This document shows, piece after piece, positions 42,378 to 51,550 of a DNA stretch of 64,000 bases (positions within the stretch are counted from its first letter, which is position 1; each line of letters starts with the position of its first letter). The stretch is from the NCBI RefSeq assembly GCF_015354735.1, contig NZ_JACEFJ010000009.1, positions 124,001-188,000 on the forward strand, in the 5' to 3' direction. The notes under the pieces were generated by a model that was not told the DNA's origin, searched no databases, and saw nothing but the letters and a program-made list of their open reading frames with translations. The translations under genes were made by a program, and so were the position numbers. Source of the DNA: Pararhodonellum marinum (lineage in GTDB: Bacteria > Bacteroidota > Bacteroidia > Cytophagales > Cyclobacteriaceae).

Positions 42378-42976
42378 AAATACTGCATCAATTACTCTTT
42401 ATCTTTGGATTTGCACTTCTGATGACCTTGCCACAAGCTGTTCAGGCCCAAAACGGCGAGGAGTGGATTCCCTTTAACCAAAAAAGGCTCGACTACAACC
42501 GTAAGGGAATGCTTATCCTAGGGTCTTGGGCAGTCGGGAACATGATTTTAGGAGGGGCCCTGGCAGGCAAAACTTATGGAGAGGTCAAAGCTTTTCATCA
42601 AATGAATTTATATTGGAATTCTGTGAATCTTTTGATTGCAGGATTTGGGTATTATGGGGCCACCAGAGAGATTCCCTCTCAGGATTTTTGGGAAACCATT
42701 CAGGCCCAGCAAAGCATTGAAAAAATTCTGTTGGTCAATGCTGCCTTGGATGTAGCCTACATGGCGGGAGGTTTTTGGTTACAGGAAAGGGGGAAGAGAC
42801 TGGATAAGCCCCAATTTATTGGTTTTGGTAAATCTGTGGTCTTGCAAGGAGCCTTTCTAATGAGCTTCGATGTGATTTTGTATCTTTTTCATAGAAATCA
42901 TGCTGTCGAGTTACCGAAAATTCTGGAAAGTATCAGGATAACTGAAAACGGTTTGGGATTATTGTTGACTTTTTAA
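42374..42976 (+). CDS. DUF6992-like membrane protein with signal peptide
   Basis: 200 residues. A signal peptide ends near VQAQ, followed by RLDYNRKGMLILGSWAVGNMILGG and four hydrophobic segments. This matches a small Bacteroidota membrane family named DUF6992; the assignment is from pattern memory. It is translationally coupled to the exporter by an ATGA overlap. Its last 4 bases overlap the convergent BatA-like gene, leaving no room for a separate terminator. Confidence 0.72.
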   Translation: MKILHQLLFIFGFALLMTLPQAVQAQNGEEWIPFNQKRLDYNRKGMLILGSWAVGNMILGGALAGKTYGEVKAFHQMNLYWNSVNLLIAGFGYYGATREIPSQDFWETIQAQQSIEKILLVNAALDVAYMAGGFWLQERGKRLDKPQFIGFGKSVVLQGAFLMSFDVILYLFHRNHAVELPKILESIRITENGLGLLLTF

Positions 42977-44019
42977 TCGAGTAGAAAGTTGTTGAAAAAA
43001 CTATTTTTCAATGCCAGCCAAATGAAAAAGAAAATGATCCCCCAAAAGAGATAAGCCCTGTAGTAGTCATTGGTTTCCCGATACCGGGACTCGATGATTT
43101 CAGCTTTCTCCAACTCATCAATTCGCTCAAAAATATTTTCGAGGGCGTTGTCGTCATTGGCCCGGAAAAATTCCCCTTTACCAATTCTTGCGATCTCCCT
43201 GAGGGTAGTTTCGTCTAGGTAACTCTCTATCATTTGAGGTCTGCCGAAGAAATCCTCTCCATAGGGAACCAAACCGTCTTTCCCTACCGCTATGGTATAG
43301 ATTTTTATGTCCAATGCATCGGCAAGTTGGGCCGCAAAAATTGGTTCAACATTTCCGGCGTTGTTGTCTCCGTCACTGAGAAGGACCATCACTTTGGATT
43401 TGGATTCCGATTCCCTCATTCGGTTGGTGGCCGTGGCCAAAGCACTACCTATCGCTGTACCTTTGGCATCCATCATATTAAAGGAGATGTCTTTGATCAG
43501 GTCAGAGAGCAATTCATAATCGGTTGTAAGCGGTGCAAGTGAAAAGGCTTCACCGGAAAATATCACCATCCCAATCCGGTCACCCATTCTTCCATTAATA
43601 AAATCTATAGCTGTTTCTTTGGCTGCCTCGAGTCGGTTGGGTTTAAAATCCTGAAGATCCATGGATTCAGAAATATCCATCACCAGCATGATGTCGATGC
43701 CTTCGGTATATTGTTCCACCCGCTCATTGGTCCGCTGTGGCCTGGCCAATGCGATTACTACCATCCACAAGCAGAGTAGGTAAAAAAATGTTGGGATGAG
43801 TCTCAGGTAAGTCCAAGGGTTTTTTTTGTCCACAGAACCTGGGAGGGAAAGTTCCAAAACAGGGTTTTTGAGTACCTTGATAAATTTTCTCAAGAGCATC
43901 AGAAGGGGAACTATCCAAATCAAATGCAGCATACCGAAATTCTCCCACTCAAAAGAGCGGAAAGTATCCGGAAGAAACCAATACCATGAGAACAACTGTG
44001 AGATATCAAGCGTATTCAT
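42973..44019 (-). CDS. batA: BatA-type VWA-domain membrane protein
   Basis: 348 residues. One or two spans near 30-85, the VWA domain from ~100 to 300, and a C-terminal span. The MIDAS motif is complete: MDISESM (DxSxS), KGTAIGSAL (Thr), and SDGDNNAG (Asp). The Bat proteins were first linked to aerotolerance and stress in Bacteroides; later work on MoxR-VWA systems suggests protein-assembly functions. It is the last of three genes after DUF58 and a BatD-like protein. The usual batB, batC and batD do not follow; the next gene is convergent. Confidence 0.92.
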   Translation of the reverse strand: MNTLDISQLFSWYWFLPDTFRSFEWENFGMLHLIWIVPLLMLLRKFIKVLKNPVLELSLPGSVDKKNPWTYLRLIPTFFYLLCLWMVVIALARPQRTNERVEQYTEGIDIMLVMDISESMDLQDFKPNRLEAAKETAIDFINGRMGDRIGMVIFSGEAFSLAPLTTDYELLSDLIKDISFNMMDAKGTAIGSALATATNRMRESESKSKVMVLLSDGDNNAGNVEPIFAAQLADALDIKIYTIAVGKDGLVPYGEDFFGRPQMIESYLDETTLREIARIGKGEFFRANDDNALENIFERIDELEKAEIIESRYRETNDYYRAYLFWGIIFFFIWLALKNSFFNNFLLD

Positions 44020-44902
44020 GGATAGATTTTATTTTTTGATGGTACATTTCCTCACAAACCCCGCTGAGCCTTTCACAGGCCTGGTGCAATTTGAGCGAAG
44101 GTCGGTTGGCATAGATGATCAGTTCTATTTCACGAAGGTCATCCAGGATTGTAGGTTTTTCTAGGTGTTCCGCTATCTCTGTGGTGGTCCATTCGGGATA
44201 AGGTTCTCCGGTGAGGTGTTCCATTCTGGATTTCCAAATCCCCAACAACTCGTCCGCTTTATTAAGATTGGGGTCTGCTTCAAATTCAATAACCGCTTGC
44301 TGCCAATTTTTGAGGAACCGGTTGTGTCGATTTTTTTCCAAATAAGCCAGCCAGAGAGATTTAAGTTTATTGCCCAAAAAGTAAATAATTACAAAAGTAA
44401 GGACCGCTAGGACGGCCAAGCCGATCATTAAATAGGGGTAATTAAATGCTTTCTTCAAAGGCTGGTAAACATTGTTTTCCTTGAACTGCAACTGTTCAGG
44501 AATCTCGGCTATCGTCAAAACAAGTTCTAATTGGTCTTCAGGTGCCATATGTCGGATACTATCATACCTGAGAATCTCAAAAACCGGTAAAGCATAGGAT
44601 TTTATCGGATCCAAAGAAAAATTCGAAAGAAAATACACGGCACTATCCAGAGTAAGGCTGTCTTGGGTATAAGTGGTGAAGGTTTGTTTGCCAAGGTAAG
44701 CAAAGTCCCCATATTGATAGGTAGAATCCGGGAAGAGGACATCCAATTGGGTGGGGTAGGTGGCTTTGAGAATATAACTGACCCGCTCTCCCAACCGGGC
44801 AGAATCCTCTACAAAATATCCTTCCACCTTGATCTCTTGAGAAAAAGACAAATGGCTGAATACTAAGAATACATTGAGTAGGATTAAATTGAATTTACCC
44901 AC
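44006..44902 (-). CDS. BatD-like single-pass protein between DUF58 and BatA
   Basis: 298 residues from a GTG at 44902. A signal peptide (~1-21, SFSQ) precedes a beta-rich extracytoplasmic domain, one membrane span (157-177, LMIGLAVLAVLTFVIIYFLG), then a ~115-residue cytoplasmic helical tail. The topology and position match the unnamed gene that sits between DUF58 and VWA genes in Bacteroidota bat operons (DUF4381/BatD-like). It overlaps both neighbours by several bases. Sequence-level family assignment is tentative. Confidence 0.75.
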   Translation of the reverse strand: MGKFNLILLNVFLVFSHLSFSQEIKVEGYFVEDSARLGERVSYILKATYPTQLDVLFPDSTYQYGDFAYLGKQTFTTYTQDSLTLDSAVYFLSNFSLDPIKSYALPVFEILRYDSIRHMAPEDQLELVLTIAEIPEQLQFKENNVYQPLKKAFNYPYLMIGLAVLAVLTFVIIYFLGNKLKSLWLAYLEKNRHNRFLKNWQQAVIEFEADPNLNKADELLGIWKSRMEHLTGEPYPEWTTTEIAEHLEKPTILDDLREIELIIYANRPSLKLHQACERLSGVCEEMYHQKIKSIHEYA

Positions 44903-45773
44903 GCTTCATGGATTTGTTTCGGTACTTGAATAATTCAATCAAAGGTAGAACAATGTCCTCAGATGTATCCATGGGAAGGTAATTGATCTGGTTTTTTTTG
45001 CAAAGTTCTTTTAGAGACAATCTTTCTGAAGTAAATGTTTCAGATATTTTCTTGGAAAATGCTCCAAAAGCAGTATTCACCCATGTGGTGGTATTGGCTT
45101 CCTTATCATAAACAGGGATAATTCCCAAGGAAGGCAAAACCGACTCTCTGGGGTCAGTCAATTGAATGGCTACCAAATCATGTTTTTCTGCCAAAGCCTT
45201 AAAAGGCCGCTGGTAATCCTCGTCTATGAAATCCGAAATGACGATAATGATGCTCCTTTTCTTGATCAAATTCAAGGCGAAGGTAAACATTTCATTCAAA
45301 TTGGTTTTGATGGATTTGTTCTTGTGGCTGAAAATACCCTGAATGATTCTGACACCTTGTCTCGGTCCTTTTCCGGGTAAGATGACTTTTTCTTTTTCAT
45401 CTGAATAAGAGATCAAGGCCACTTTGCTGCCTTCATGAATGGCAGCTAAGGTCAAAACACCAGCCACCTCTTTTCCTTTGTCTATTTTTTTTCGACCTTC
45501 CTCTCCGATATCCTGAGAACCACTGATATCCAGTAGGAAATAAACCGATTGGTCTTTGTCCTCCTTGAAAGTCTTTACAAAGGTCCCATGACCTTTGGCA
45601 GAAACTTTCCACTCTATGGTCCTTACATCATCCCCGTATTGATAGGGTCTCAGGTCGTCAAACTCCAGGCCAGCTCCCTTGAAAATGGATTGATAATCCC
45701 CCTGAAGGTGGTTATTGGCCACCTTTCGGATCATGATTTCGTATTTTCTTAGTTTTTTGAGGAGCTGATTCAT
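44895..45773 (-). CDS. DUF58-domain protein of the Bat locus, MIDAS intact
   Basis: 292 residues without membrane spans. The DUF58 motif YGDDVRTIEWKVSAKGHG and VWA-like D-I-S-G-S (complete DxSxS) are present; MIDAS is intact, unlike the longer DUF58 protein at 15.4 kb. It should be a soluble VWA-type partner of a MoxR ATPase. No MoxR gene lies upstream; the preceding gene is divergent. The function may require the MoxR gene at 14.4 kb or one outside the window. Confidence 0.9.
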   Translation of the reverse strand: MNQLLKKLRKYEIMIRKVANNHLQGDYQSIFKGAGLEFDDLRPYQYGDDVRTIEWKVSAKGHGTFVKTFKEDKDQSVYFLLDISGSQDIGEEGRKKIDKGKEVAGVLTLAAIHEGSKVALISYSDEKEKVILPGKGPRQGVRIIQGIFSHKNKSIKTNLNEMFTFALNLIKKRSIIIVISDFIDEDYQRPFKALAEKHDLVAIQLTDPRESVLPSLGIIPVYDKEANTTTWVNTAFGAFSKKISETFTSERLSLKELCKKNQINYLPMDTSEDIVLPLIELFKYRNKSMKRG

Positions 45774-45866
45774 TTTGGTTTTTTCCGAACGGCTAATTTA
45801 AGGGACTCGTTTGAATAATAAAACGGGTAATGGACAACAAGTTGCCTAAATTTCATCCAAAATAGC

Positions 45867-45874
45867 TAATTTTG
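45867..45874 (+). promoter_or_regulatory. -7 element TAATTTTG before the DUF4296 gene
   Basis: TAATTTTG fits TAnnTTTG and ends 4 bases before the GTG start at 45879, again predicting a leaderless or very short-leader mRNA. A TTG lies 22 bases upstream of the element. Confidence 0.5.
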
Positions 45875-45878
45875 AAAC

Positions 45879-46217
45879 GTGAAAAACTTAATTGTCTTAT
45901 TTCTAGGGCTGTATCTTTTGGCAGCCTGTACCACTGACAGAGACCCAAAGTGGCTGATTTCTGAAGATAAAATGGTGGAGGTGCTTATTGACATCCACAT
46001 GTCGGAGGGTTTGGTGAGTTCTTTCCCCATTTCCTACGATTCTTCCAAAAAACTCTATCCCATGTTTGAATATGAGGTTTTTAAAAAACATCAAGTCAAT
46101 GACAGTGTTTTCACCAAAAGTCTGGAACATTACATGCTCAGTCCTCGAAAGATGGAACGGATTTACAGTCGTACCATTGATTCCCTGAGCATTAGAGAAA
46201 AAATAGGAGACAACTAA
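45879..46217 (+). CDS. DUF4296-domain lipoprotein
   Basis: 112 residues from a GTG start. The lipobox LLAAC gives a lipid-anchored N-terminus. The DUF4296 domain is seen in ISEDKMVEVLIDIHMSEGL and YEVFKKHQVNDSVFTKSLEHYMLSP, widespread in Bacteroidota and of unknown function. It lies 3 bases upstream of mutS2 and probably shares its transcript. Confidence 0.87.
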   Translation: MKNLIVLFLGLYLLAACTTDRDPKWLISEDKMVEVLIDIHMSEGLVSSFPISYDSSKKLYPMFEYEVFKKHQVNDSVFTKSLEHYMLSPRKMERIYSRTIDSLSIREKIGDN

Positions 46218-46220
46218 ACC

Positions 46221-48608
46221 ATGCTCTATCCCCATAATCTTGAATCCAAGATTAATTTTGATAAAATCAAGGAATTGATCAAATCCGAATGCAGCAGTTC
46301 CTTAGGGATTGATTTTGTTGAAAAGATTCATTTTTCAAGAGACATTCAGCTGCTGAACAAATTGCTGGATCAAACTGAAGAATTCAGGCAGATTCTGCTT
46401 TCCGGTGAATATTTTCCCTCCTCCAACTTCATCAATATCTATCCCTACCTGGAGAAAGGGAAGATTCCGGGTACATTTTTATATGAAGATGAATTTCACG
46501 AAGTCAGATTGGGACTGCTGACCCTTAAAGGTTGTCTTGAATTCTTTGAGAAACACCAAGAAAGTTACATACAGCTGTTTCAATTGATTGGAATGGTACA
46601 GCTTGACCATAGTCTGCTGAAAAGCATTGAGCGGGTTTTGGATGAAAAAGGCAAAATAAAGAACAATGCCAGTAAGGAATTGGCCATGATTCGATCCCAG
46701 ATTCTTTACGAAGAGACCCGTCTGAGAAAAGTCATGGACAGAATTTTCAGGGAGGCCAAAGCCAAAGGTTTGACCCCCGATGATGCTTCTATCACGATCA
46801 GAGGCGGTCGGATGGTCATGCCTGTCCTGGCTGAAAACAAACGCCGTATCAAGGGTTTTATCCATGATGAATCGGCTACAGGTCAAACTGTGTTTTTGGA
46901 ACCTGCTGAGGTCTTGGACATCAACAATGACCTGAGGGATTTGGAATACATGGAAAGAAGGGAAGTCCAGAGAATTCTCACGGAGCTGACTGATAGCATG
47001 CGCCCTTCTATTCCTGAACTGCGCAAAGCTTTTCAGTTTCTGGGCATGGTGGATTTTATCCGGGCCAAAGCCAGGTTTGCCCTAAAGATCAATGCTTCAC
47101 GTCCAACTATTGAAAAAATAAAAACCATGGAATGGCACAATGCCCGCCATCCTTTGTTGGAGACGGTGCTCAAACAGCAACAAAAGAAAATCGTTCCTCT
47201 GGAGCTTAATCTAGACCACAACAGGCGGCTTTTGGTGATTTCAGGACCAAATGCAGGCGGCAAATCCGTGACCCTAAAGACGGTAGCCCTGATCCAATAC
47301 ATGCTGCAATGCGGACTTTTGATCCCTGTTGATGCCCATTCCAAATGCACGGTGTTCAAGCAGTTTTTCATCGACATTGGCGATGAACAAAACATAGAAA
47401 ATGACCTGAGTACTTACAGCTCACACCTGATGAGCATGAAGCATTTTGCCGAGTTTGCCGATAAGAATACCATTCTTTTTATCGATGAATTTGGGACGGG
47501 TACCGAACCACAGTTTGGGGGAGCCATCGCGGAATCCATCCTGCTGGCTCTGAATAAATCCGGGACTTATGGCATCATCACCACCCATTATGGCAACCTG
47601 AAACAAATTGCAGCCAAAAGCCAAGGTCTGGTCAATGGAGCGATGAGGTATGACGTCGATCGTCTAGAACCCTTGTACCAACTGGAAATAGGAAAACCGG
47701 GCAGTTCCTTTGCGTTGGAAATTGCCGGTAAAATCGGGCTTTCCAAAGAAATTTTGGCTTATGCAAAAGCCAATATCGGAGAAGAACGGGTACGGTATGA
47801 CAAGCTGCTCAACAAGCTGGAAAACGAAAAAAACCAGTACGAGCAACTTTTGGCTGAGACACAAAAAAAAGACAGGCTACTGCAACAGCGACTCCAGGAA
47901 TACAATCAACTGAAAGATACCTTAGACACCCAAAAGAAGGAATTGCTTAGGCAAGCAAAGGTGGAGGCCAAAGCGCTGCTGGATCAAACCAATAAGAGAA
48001 TTGAAGCCACCATACAGACCATCAAAGAAAGTCAGGCAGACAAGGAAGTCACCAAAAAAGCCAGAAAAGAGCTGGAAGAGTTAAAGGTGGCCGTGAAACC
48101 CGAAAAGGTAGTCCATAGCTCCCCTGAAATCAAGGTATTGGGCGGAGAGATACAAATAGGAGATCAGGTGAGAGTGAAGGACAACGGAGCAGTGGCGGAG
48201 GTGATTGGCATTAGGAACAAGGAGGTAGAAATCAGCATCGGAGAGTTGAAATCCAATGTCAAGCTCAACCGCTTGGAAAAAATCTCCAAGTCCACCTTAA
48301 AAAAAGAAGCCAAAGCTGCTGCAAAGAGGACCGGTTATGATACCAGTAGCAAGATGATGGAATTTTCAACCAACTTGGATCTGAGAGGCAAGCGTGGCGA
48401 AGAGGTATTTTCGTTGATTCAGAATTTTGTAGACGAAGGCTATATGCTAGGAATCAAAGACTTAAGAATTCTCCATGGAAAAGGTGACGGCATCCTCCGA
48501 GACATTACCAGAAATCTGCTGAGAAACATGAACAGTGTGCAACAATTTTCTGATGAACATGCCGATCGGGGAGGAGCTGGGGTGACCTTGGTGACTTTGA
48601 AGGGGTAG
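46221..48608 (+). CDS. mutS2: Endonuclease MutS2
   Basis: 795 residues. An N-terminal MutS core/lever region, the ABC-type ATPase domain with Walker A SGPNAGGKSVTLK (~residue 340) and Walker B ILFIDEFGTGTEP, a long Lys/Glu/Gln coiled coil (~520-640), a KOW-like segment (GDQVRVKDNGAVAEVIG) and a C-terminal Smr domain with LDLRGKRGEEV and LHGKGDGIL. MutS2 suppresses homologous recombination and in some bacteria rescues collided ribosomes. Full length and apparently intact. Confidence 0.96.
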   Translation: MLYPHNLESKINFDKIKELIKSECSSSLGIDFVEKIHFSRDIQLLNKLLDQTEEFRQILLSGEYFPSSNFINIYPYLEKGKIPGTFLYEDEFHEVRLGLLTLKGCLEFFEKHQESYIQLFQLIGMVQLDHSLLKSIERVLDEKGKIKNNASKELAMIRSQILYEETRLRKVMDRIFREAKAKGLTPDDASITIRGGRMVMPVLAENKRRIKGFIHDESATGQTVFLEPAEVLDINNDLRDLEYMERREVQRILTELTDSMRPSIPELRKAFQFLGMVDFIRAKARFALKINASRPTIEKIKTMEWHNARHPLLETVLKQQQKKIVPLELNLDHNRRLLVISGPNAGGKSVTLKTVALIQYMLQCGLLIPVDAHSKCTVFKQFFIDIGDEQNIENDLSTYSSHLMSMKHFAEFADKNTILFIDEFGTGTEPQFGGAIAESILLALNKSGTYGIITTHYGNLKQIAAKSQGLVNGAMRYDVDRLEPLYQLEIGKPGSSFALEIAGKIGLSKEILAYAKANIGEERVRYDKLLNKLENEKNQYEQLLAETQKKDRLLQQRLQEYNQLKDTLDTQKKELLRQAKVEAKALLDQTNKRIEATIQTIKESQADKEVTKKARKELEELKVAVKPEKVVHSSPEIKVLGGEIQIGDQVRVKDNGAVAEVIGIRNKEVEISIGELKSNVKLNRLEKISKSTLKKEAKAAAKRTGYDTSSKMMEFSTNLDLRGKRGEEVFSLIQNFVDEGYMLGIKDLRILHGKGDGILRDITRNLLRNMNSVQQFSDEHADRGGAGVTLVTLKG

Positions 48609-48904
48609 GAGGTAATTACTCTAAAGTTTTGTGTAACCTGAGTTCAACTTCACAATTTTAGCTAAATTTATGAAGTGGAGTTCACAAATTTAGCTAAAAT
48701 CATGAATTGGGCGTACTCGGTTTTCCAAATTCATCTATATGGTTATCCCCTTCTTTCAAACGGGTCGGAAGTCGGAAGTCCCCTTCCTTTCGGAAGGAAG
48801 GGATGTGGCGGACATTTCAGTTTCCAGGCGAGTATTTTATTGAATTACCATTTTACTAGCATCATTGTGTACATACACTTTCATTTATTACGAATAGGGT
48901 TTAT
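48609..48904. other. Intergenic region with paired TTTAGCTAAA repeats and a GC-rich hairpin
   Basis: 296 bases between mutS2 and the flippase gene. TTCACAATTTTAGCTAAATT and TTCACAAATTTAGCTAAAAT form two ~24-base near-repeats (around 48650-48675 and 48680-48705), each centred on the palindrome TTTAGCTAAA. Further on, CCCTTCCTT (48781-48789) and AAGGAAGGG (48794-48802) form a perfect 9-bp stem with a 4-base loop, without a T-tract. No gene is supported here. Confidence 0.5.
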
Positions 48905-50392
48905 TTAACTTTTTTTCCCTATGTTTTTCAAGATCATTTCCCATAGCTGCCCTTGAAGGAGGGGAGTGATGCGTAAAAAATAGATGCCTAAACCATAAAG
49001 CAGGGTAATGGACAGTGATCGGATTACGATATCAAGAATCACAGGTTCCAACCGTGGCAAAAAGAAATGCTGTAAAGCCCAAATCAATAATCCCAAGACC
49101 ACCAGTTTGGCAATGTCCCAACTGAATGGATCAAAACCCAGGCGGATTTTGACATAGATGTATTTGATCAAATTGTATAAAAACATGGCCATCAAAGAGG
49201 CCAATGCTGCCCCTTCCAATCCCATTATCGGAATAAAAATCAAATTGAAACAGACCACAGCCACGCACATGATCAGGGTGGCAGTGATGTTGAACAGATA
49301 GAACCTGGAGAAAACGATGATTTCCCCATTGACCGAAAAGACCATGTCTGAGAGCTTGCCCAAACCAATAAGCAGGACAATCCATTTTCCAGCCTCATAG
49401 ATTTCCCTTTTGGGCACAAAGTGGTAGACATTGTCCACGTTGGCCCAGATGCCTAAGAAGAGTAGGAGACAGATCAAAAGTTGGTAGGTGGCTACTTTTT
49501 GGTAAAGGCTTTGTATCGGAGCCATTTCTTGTTTGGCAAAGTGCTCGGCAATCACGGGCATCACCACCTGAGAGATGGCTCTACGAGGGATCTCTATTAC
49601 TACAGCAATGGAAAAGCCAATGGTATAAATGGCATTGGCATCGAGACCGATCATGGAAGAAACCATCAAGCTGTCAATTTTCATGATCAGAATAGCCCCC
49701 GCTGTTCCCAAGAATGTAATCAGGCTGAATCTGATAAATTCTGTCCGAAACCCTTGGGGAAAAGTGAAGCCGGTGAAATCCAGGCTAAAGATCCTCGTTT
49801 GATTCATATAGATGGCTAGACCCAGCAATGCAACAAGGTAGGCAATGGCCAAGCCCCACATCAACTGGTCAAAACCTATCCAATCAAAAAGATAGGCGCT
49901 GACCAGCAAAGCCAGCATCAGACGAAGCAAAACCTCCCTAATTAAGGCAGGTATGGCCACTTTTAAGAAAGAGCGGCAGATGGAGTCGAGAATCGTATTG
50001 AGTACAGCAAAAAAAGTGATGAACAACACCACACCCAAAAAATCCACCACTTCTGGTGAGTTGACCGCGTAGGCATCTACAATTTGTTGCTTGAACACAA
50101 GAAATAGACCGGCTACCAATAAAAAACCTACCAAGGTGATCAGAAGACTATAAGTGAAGAAAGCATTGATGTGGGATTGAATCCGGGGATAGAAACGGGT
50201 AATGCCATGCCCCACTCCCAATTGGGCAAAAGGGACCAGCAAAAGGGCCATGTCCTGAATGGTCCGGAAGGTCCCGATCTGATTGGGCTCCAGTGCGTAA
50301 GGCATCAGCCAAAGCAAGTTGAAATACCCTATCAAAACTCCGACATAGGAGGAAACGGTAGTCCATACACTTTGGCTGGCGATTTTGCCCAT
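48905..50392 (-). CDS. Oligosaccharide flippase (Wzx/MATE-like polysaccharide transporter)
   Basis: 495 residues from the ATG at 50392; the longer frame to 50452 adds a poorly conserved stretch. About 14 membrane spans with an N-terminal SQSVWTTVSSYVGVLIGYFN and GTFRTIQDMALLLVPFAQLG, characteristic of the polysaccharide-exporter/oligosaccharide flippase group. It should flip a lipid-linked oligosaccharide across the inner membrane. Last gene of the YfhO-methyltransferase-GT4-flippase operon. Confidence 0.88.
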   Translation of the reverse strand: MGKIASQSVWTTVSSYVGVLIGYFNLLWLMPYALEPNQIGTFRTIQDMALLLVPFAQLGVGHGITRFYPRIQSHINAFFTYSLLITLVGFLLVAGLFLVFKQQIVDAYAVNSPEVVDFLGVVLFITFFAVLNTILDSICRSFLKVAIPALIREVLLRLMLALLVSAYLFDWIGFDQLMWGLAIAYLVALLGLAIYMNQTRIFSLDFTGFTFPQGFRTEFIRFSLITFLGTAGAILIMKIDSLMVSSMIGLDANAIYTIGFSIAVVIEIPRRAISQVVMPVIAEHFAKQEMAPIQSLYQKVATYQLLICLLLFLGIWANVDNVYHFVPKREIYEAGKWIVLLIGLGKLSDMVFSVNGEIIVFSRFYLFNITATLIMCVAVVCFNLIFIPIMGLEGAALASLMAMFLYNLIKYIYVKIRLGFDPFSWDIAKLVVLGLLIWALQHFFLPRLEPVILDIVIRSLSITLLYGLGIYFLRITPLLQGQLWEMILKNIGKKS

Positions 50393-50498
50393 GGGGGATA
50401 AAAATATTGCTTTAGTGGCGAAAGATAATTGGAATGCTGCAATAAATCCCAAAGTAAGGCTCTAATTTAGGCAAATCAACCACTTCCCTGATTTCACG

Positions 50499-51539
50499 TC
50501 AATCAAATAATTCCAGCAATGCTTTTTGCCTTTTCTCATAAGGGAAGCGAAATCGAACACTTTCTGAGGCAGATTTCCTGAGCTGTTGCAAATTTTTCTT
50601 AGGAAGACCAAGGATCAGTTTTTCCAATAATACCGGATCTTTTTTTTCCAGAATCAGTCCGTGGTCACCGATGATTTCAGGGATGGCCCCAACGGCAGAA
50701 CCAATGGGAATGCAGCCGCAAAGCATGGCTTCCGCAAGAGCATTTGGAAAGCCTTCTGACATGGACAACTGAAGATAAAATTGGTGTGTATTCAGCATTT
50801 CCATCAAAGGCTCAGGCTCCATTTTTCCAATGACTTTCACATTTGGATTTGGGCTTTGGTATTGATTATCACCAACCAAGGTAAAATGGTACTCAGGAAA
50901 TTTTCCAGCGAGATATTCAATCAGATCAATGCCTTTCACCCTGGCTCGGCTACTTTTAGAAATGCCTGTTGCAATACTGATGAATGAAAATTGCTGTCTG
51001 GGTAAATCCAAATCTCTCCAAAAAGTAGTATCAAACCCATTAGGAATGACCTGTATGGGCGTATTGAGGTTAGGGATTAGATTTAGAAGACCCTGTTTTT
51101 GGGGAATTCCTTCTGCATAAAGATATTCAGATTGGACCAGAGAGGCTGCCACGGGAAGAATCAGGTCGCAATTTCGGAAACTGAATTGGGTAGCCCAGCT
51201 CAAGGTGAACTTCCTGTAATTTCCGTAATTTATGGCAGGAAGATTCATGGCATCGGTGCCACCGGATTGGATATAGACTTTTTTTCCGAATAATTTTCCC
51301 AGCATGGTAGGCCACACCGTGTGGTAACCTCCGAAAAAGCTTAGAAAATGGCTCGTTTTCGGCAGATAGTACAACAATTGAAAAAACTGCTTGACGAAAT
51401 ACCAGGGCAGCTGCACAGGTGACTGGGTAAAAGGGAGGGGCTGGACTTCATGTTTGAGCCGAAGCATCTCGATGTCCCGGTCTGTGAATGCCGTCCGCAC
51501 CGGATAAATATAGAGGATCAGTGAAGGTTTGTCCTTCAT
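50499..51539 (-). CDS. Glycosyltransferase family 4 protein
   Basis: 346 residues, GT-B fold. The donor-binding region has KGIDLIEYLAGKFPEYHF, followed by SMSEGFPNALAEAMLCGC (EX7E motif) and GAIPEIIGDHGLIL, typical of retaining GT4 enzymes. It lies between a methyltransferase and a flippase gene, so it probably adds a sugar to the same glycan. Sugar and acceptor unknown. Confidence 0.92.
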   Translation of the reverse strand: MKDKPSLILYIYPVRTAFTDRDIEMLRLKHEVQPLPFTQSPVQLPWYFVKQFFQLLYYLPKTSHFLSFFGGYHTVWPTMLGKLFGKKVYIQSGGTDAMNLPAINYGNYRKFTLSWATQFSFRNCDLILPVAASLVQSEYLYAEGIPQKQGLLNLIPNLNTPIQVIPNGFDTTFWRDLDLPRQQFSFISIATGISKSSRARVKGIDLIEYLAGKFPEYHFTLVGDNQYQSPNPNVKVIGKMEPEPLMEMLNTHQFYLQLSMSEGFPNALAEAMLCGCIPIGSAVGAIPEIIGDHGLILEKKDPVLLEKLILGLPKKNLQQLRKSASESVRFRFPYEKRQKALLELFD

Positions 51540-51550
51540 GTCAGAAGATT

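Noticed and set aside
48675-48908. 77-codon plus-strand frame
   Set aside because: It runs through the repeats and hairpin of the intergenic region and has no family resemblance.
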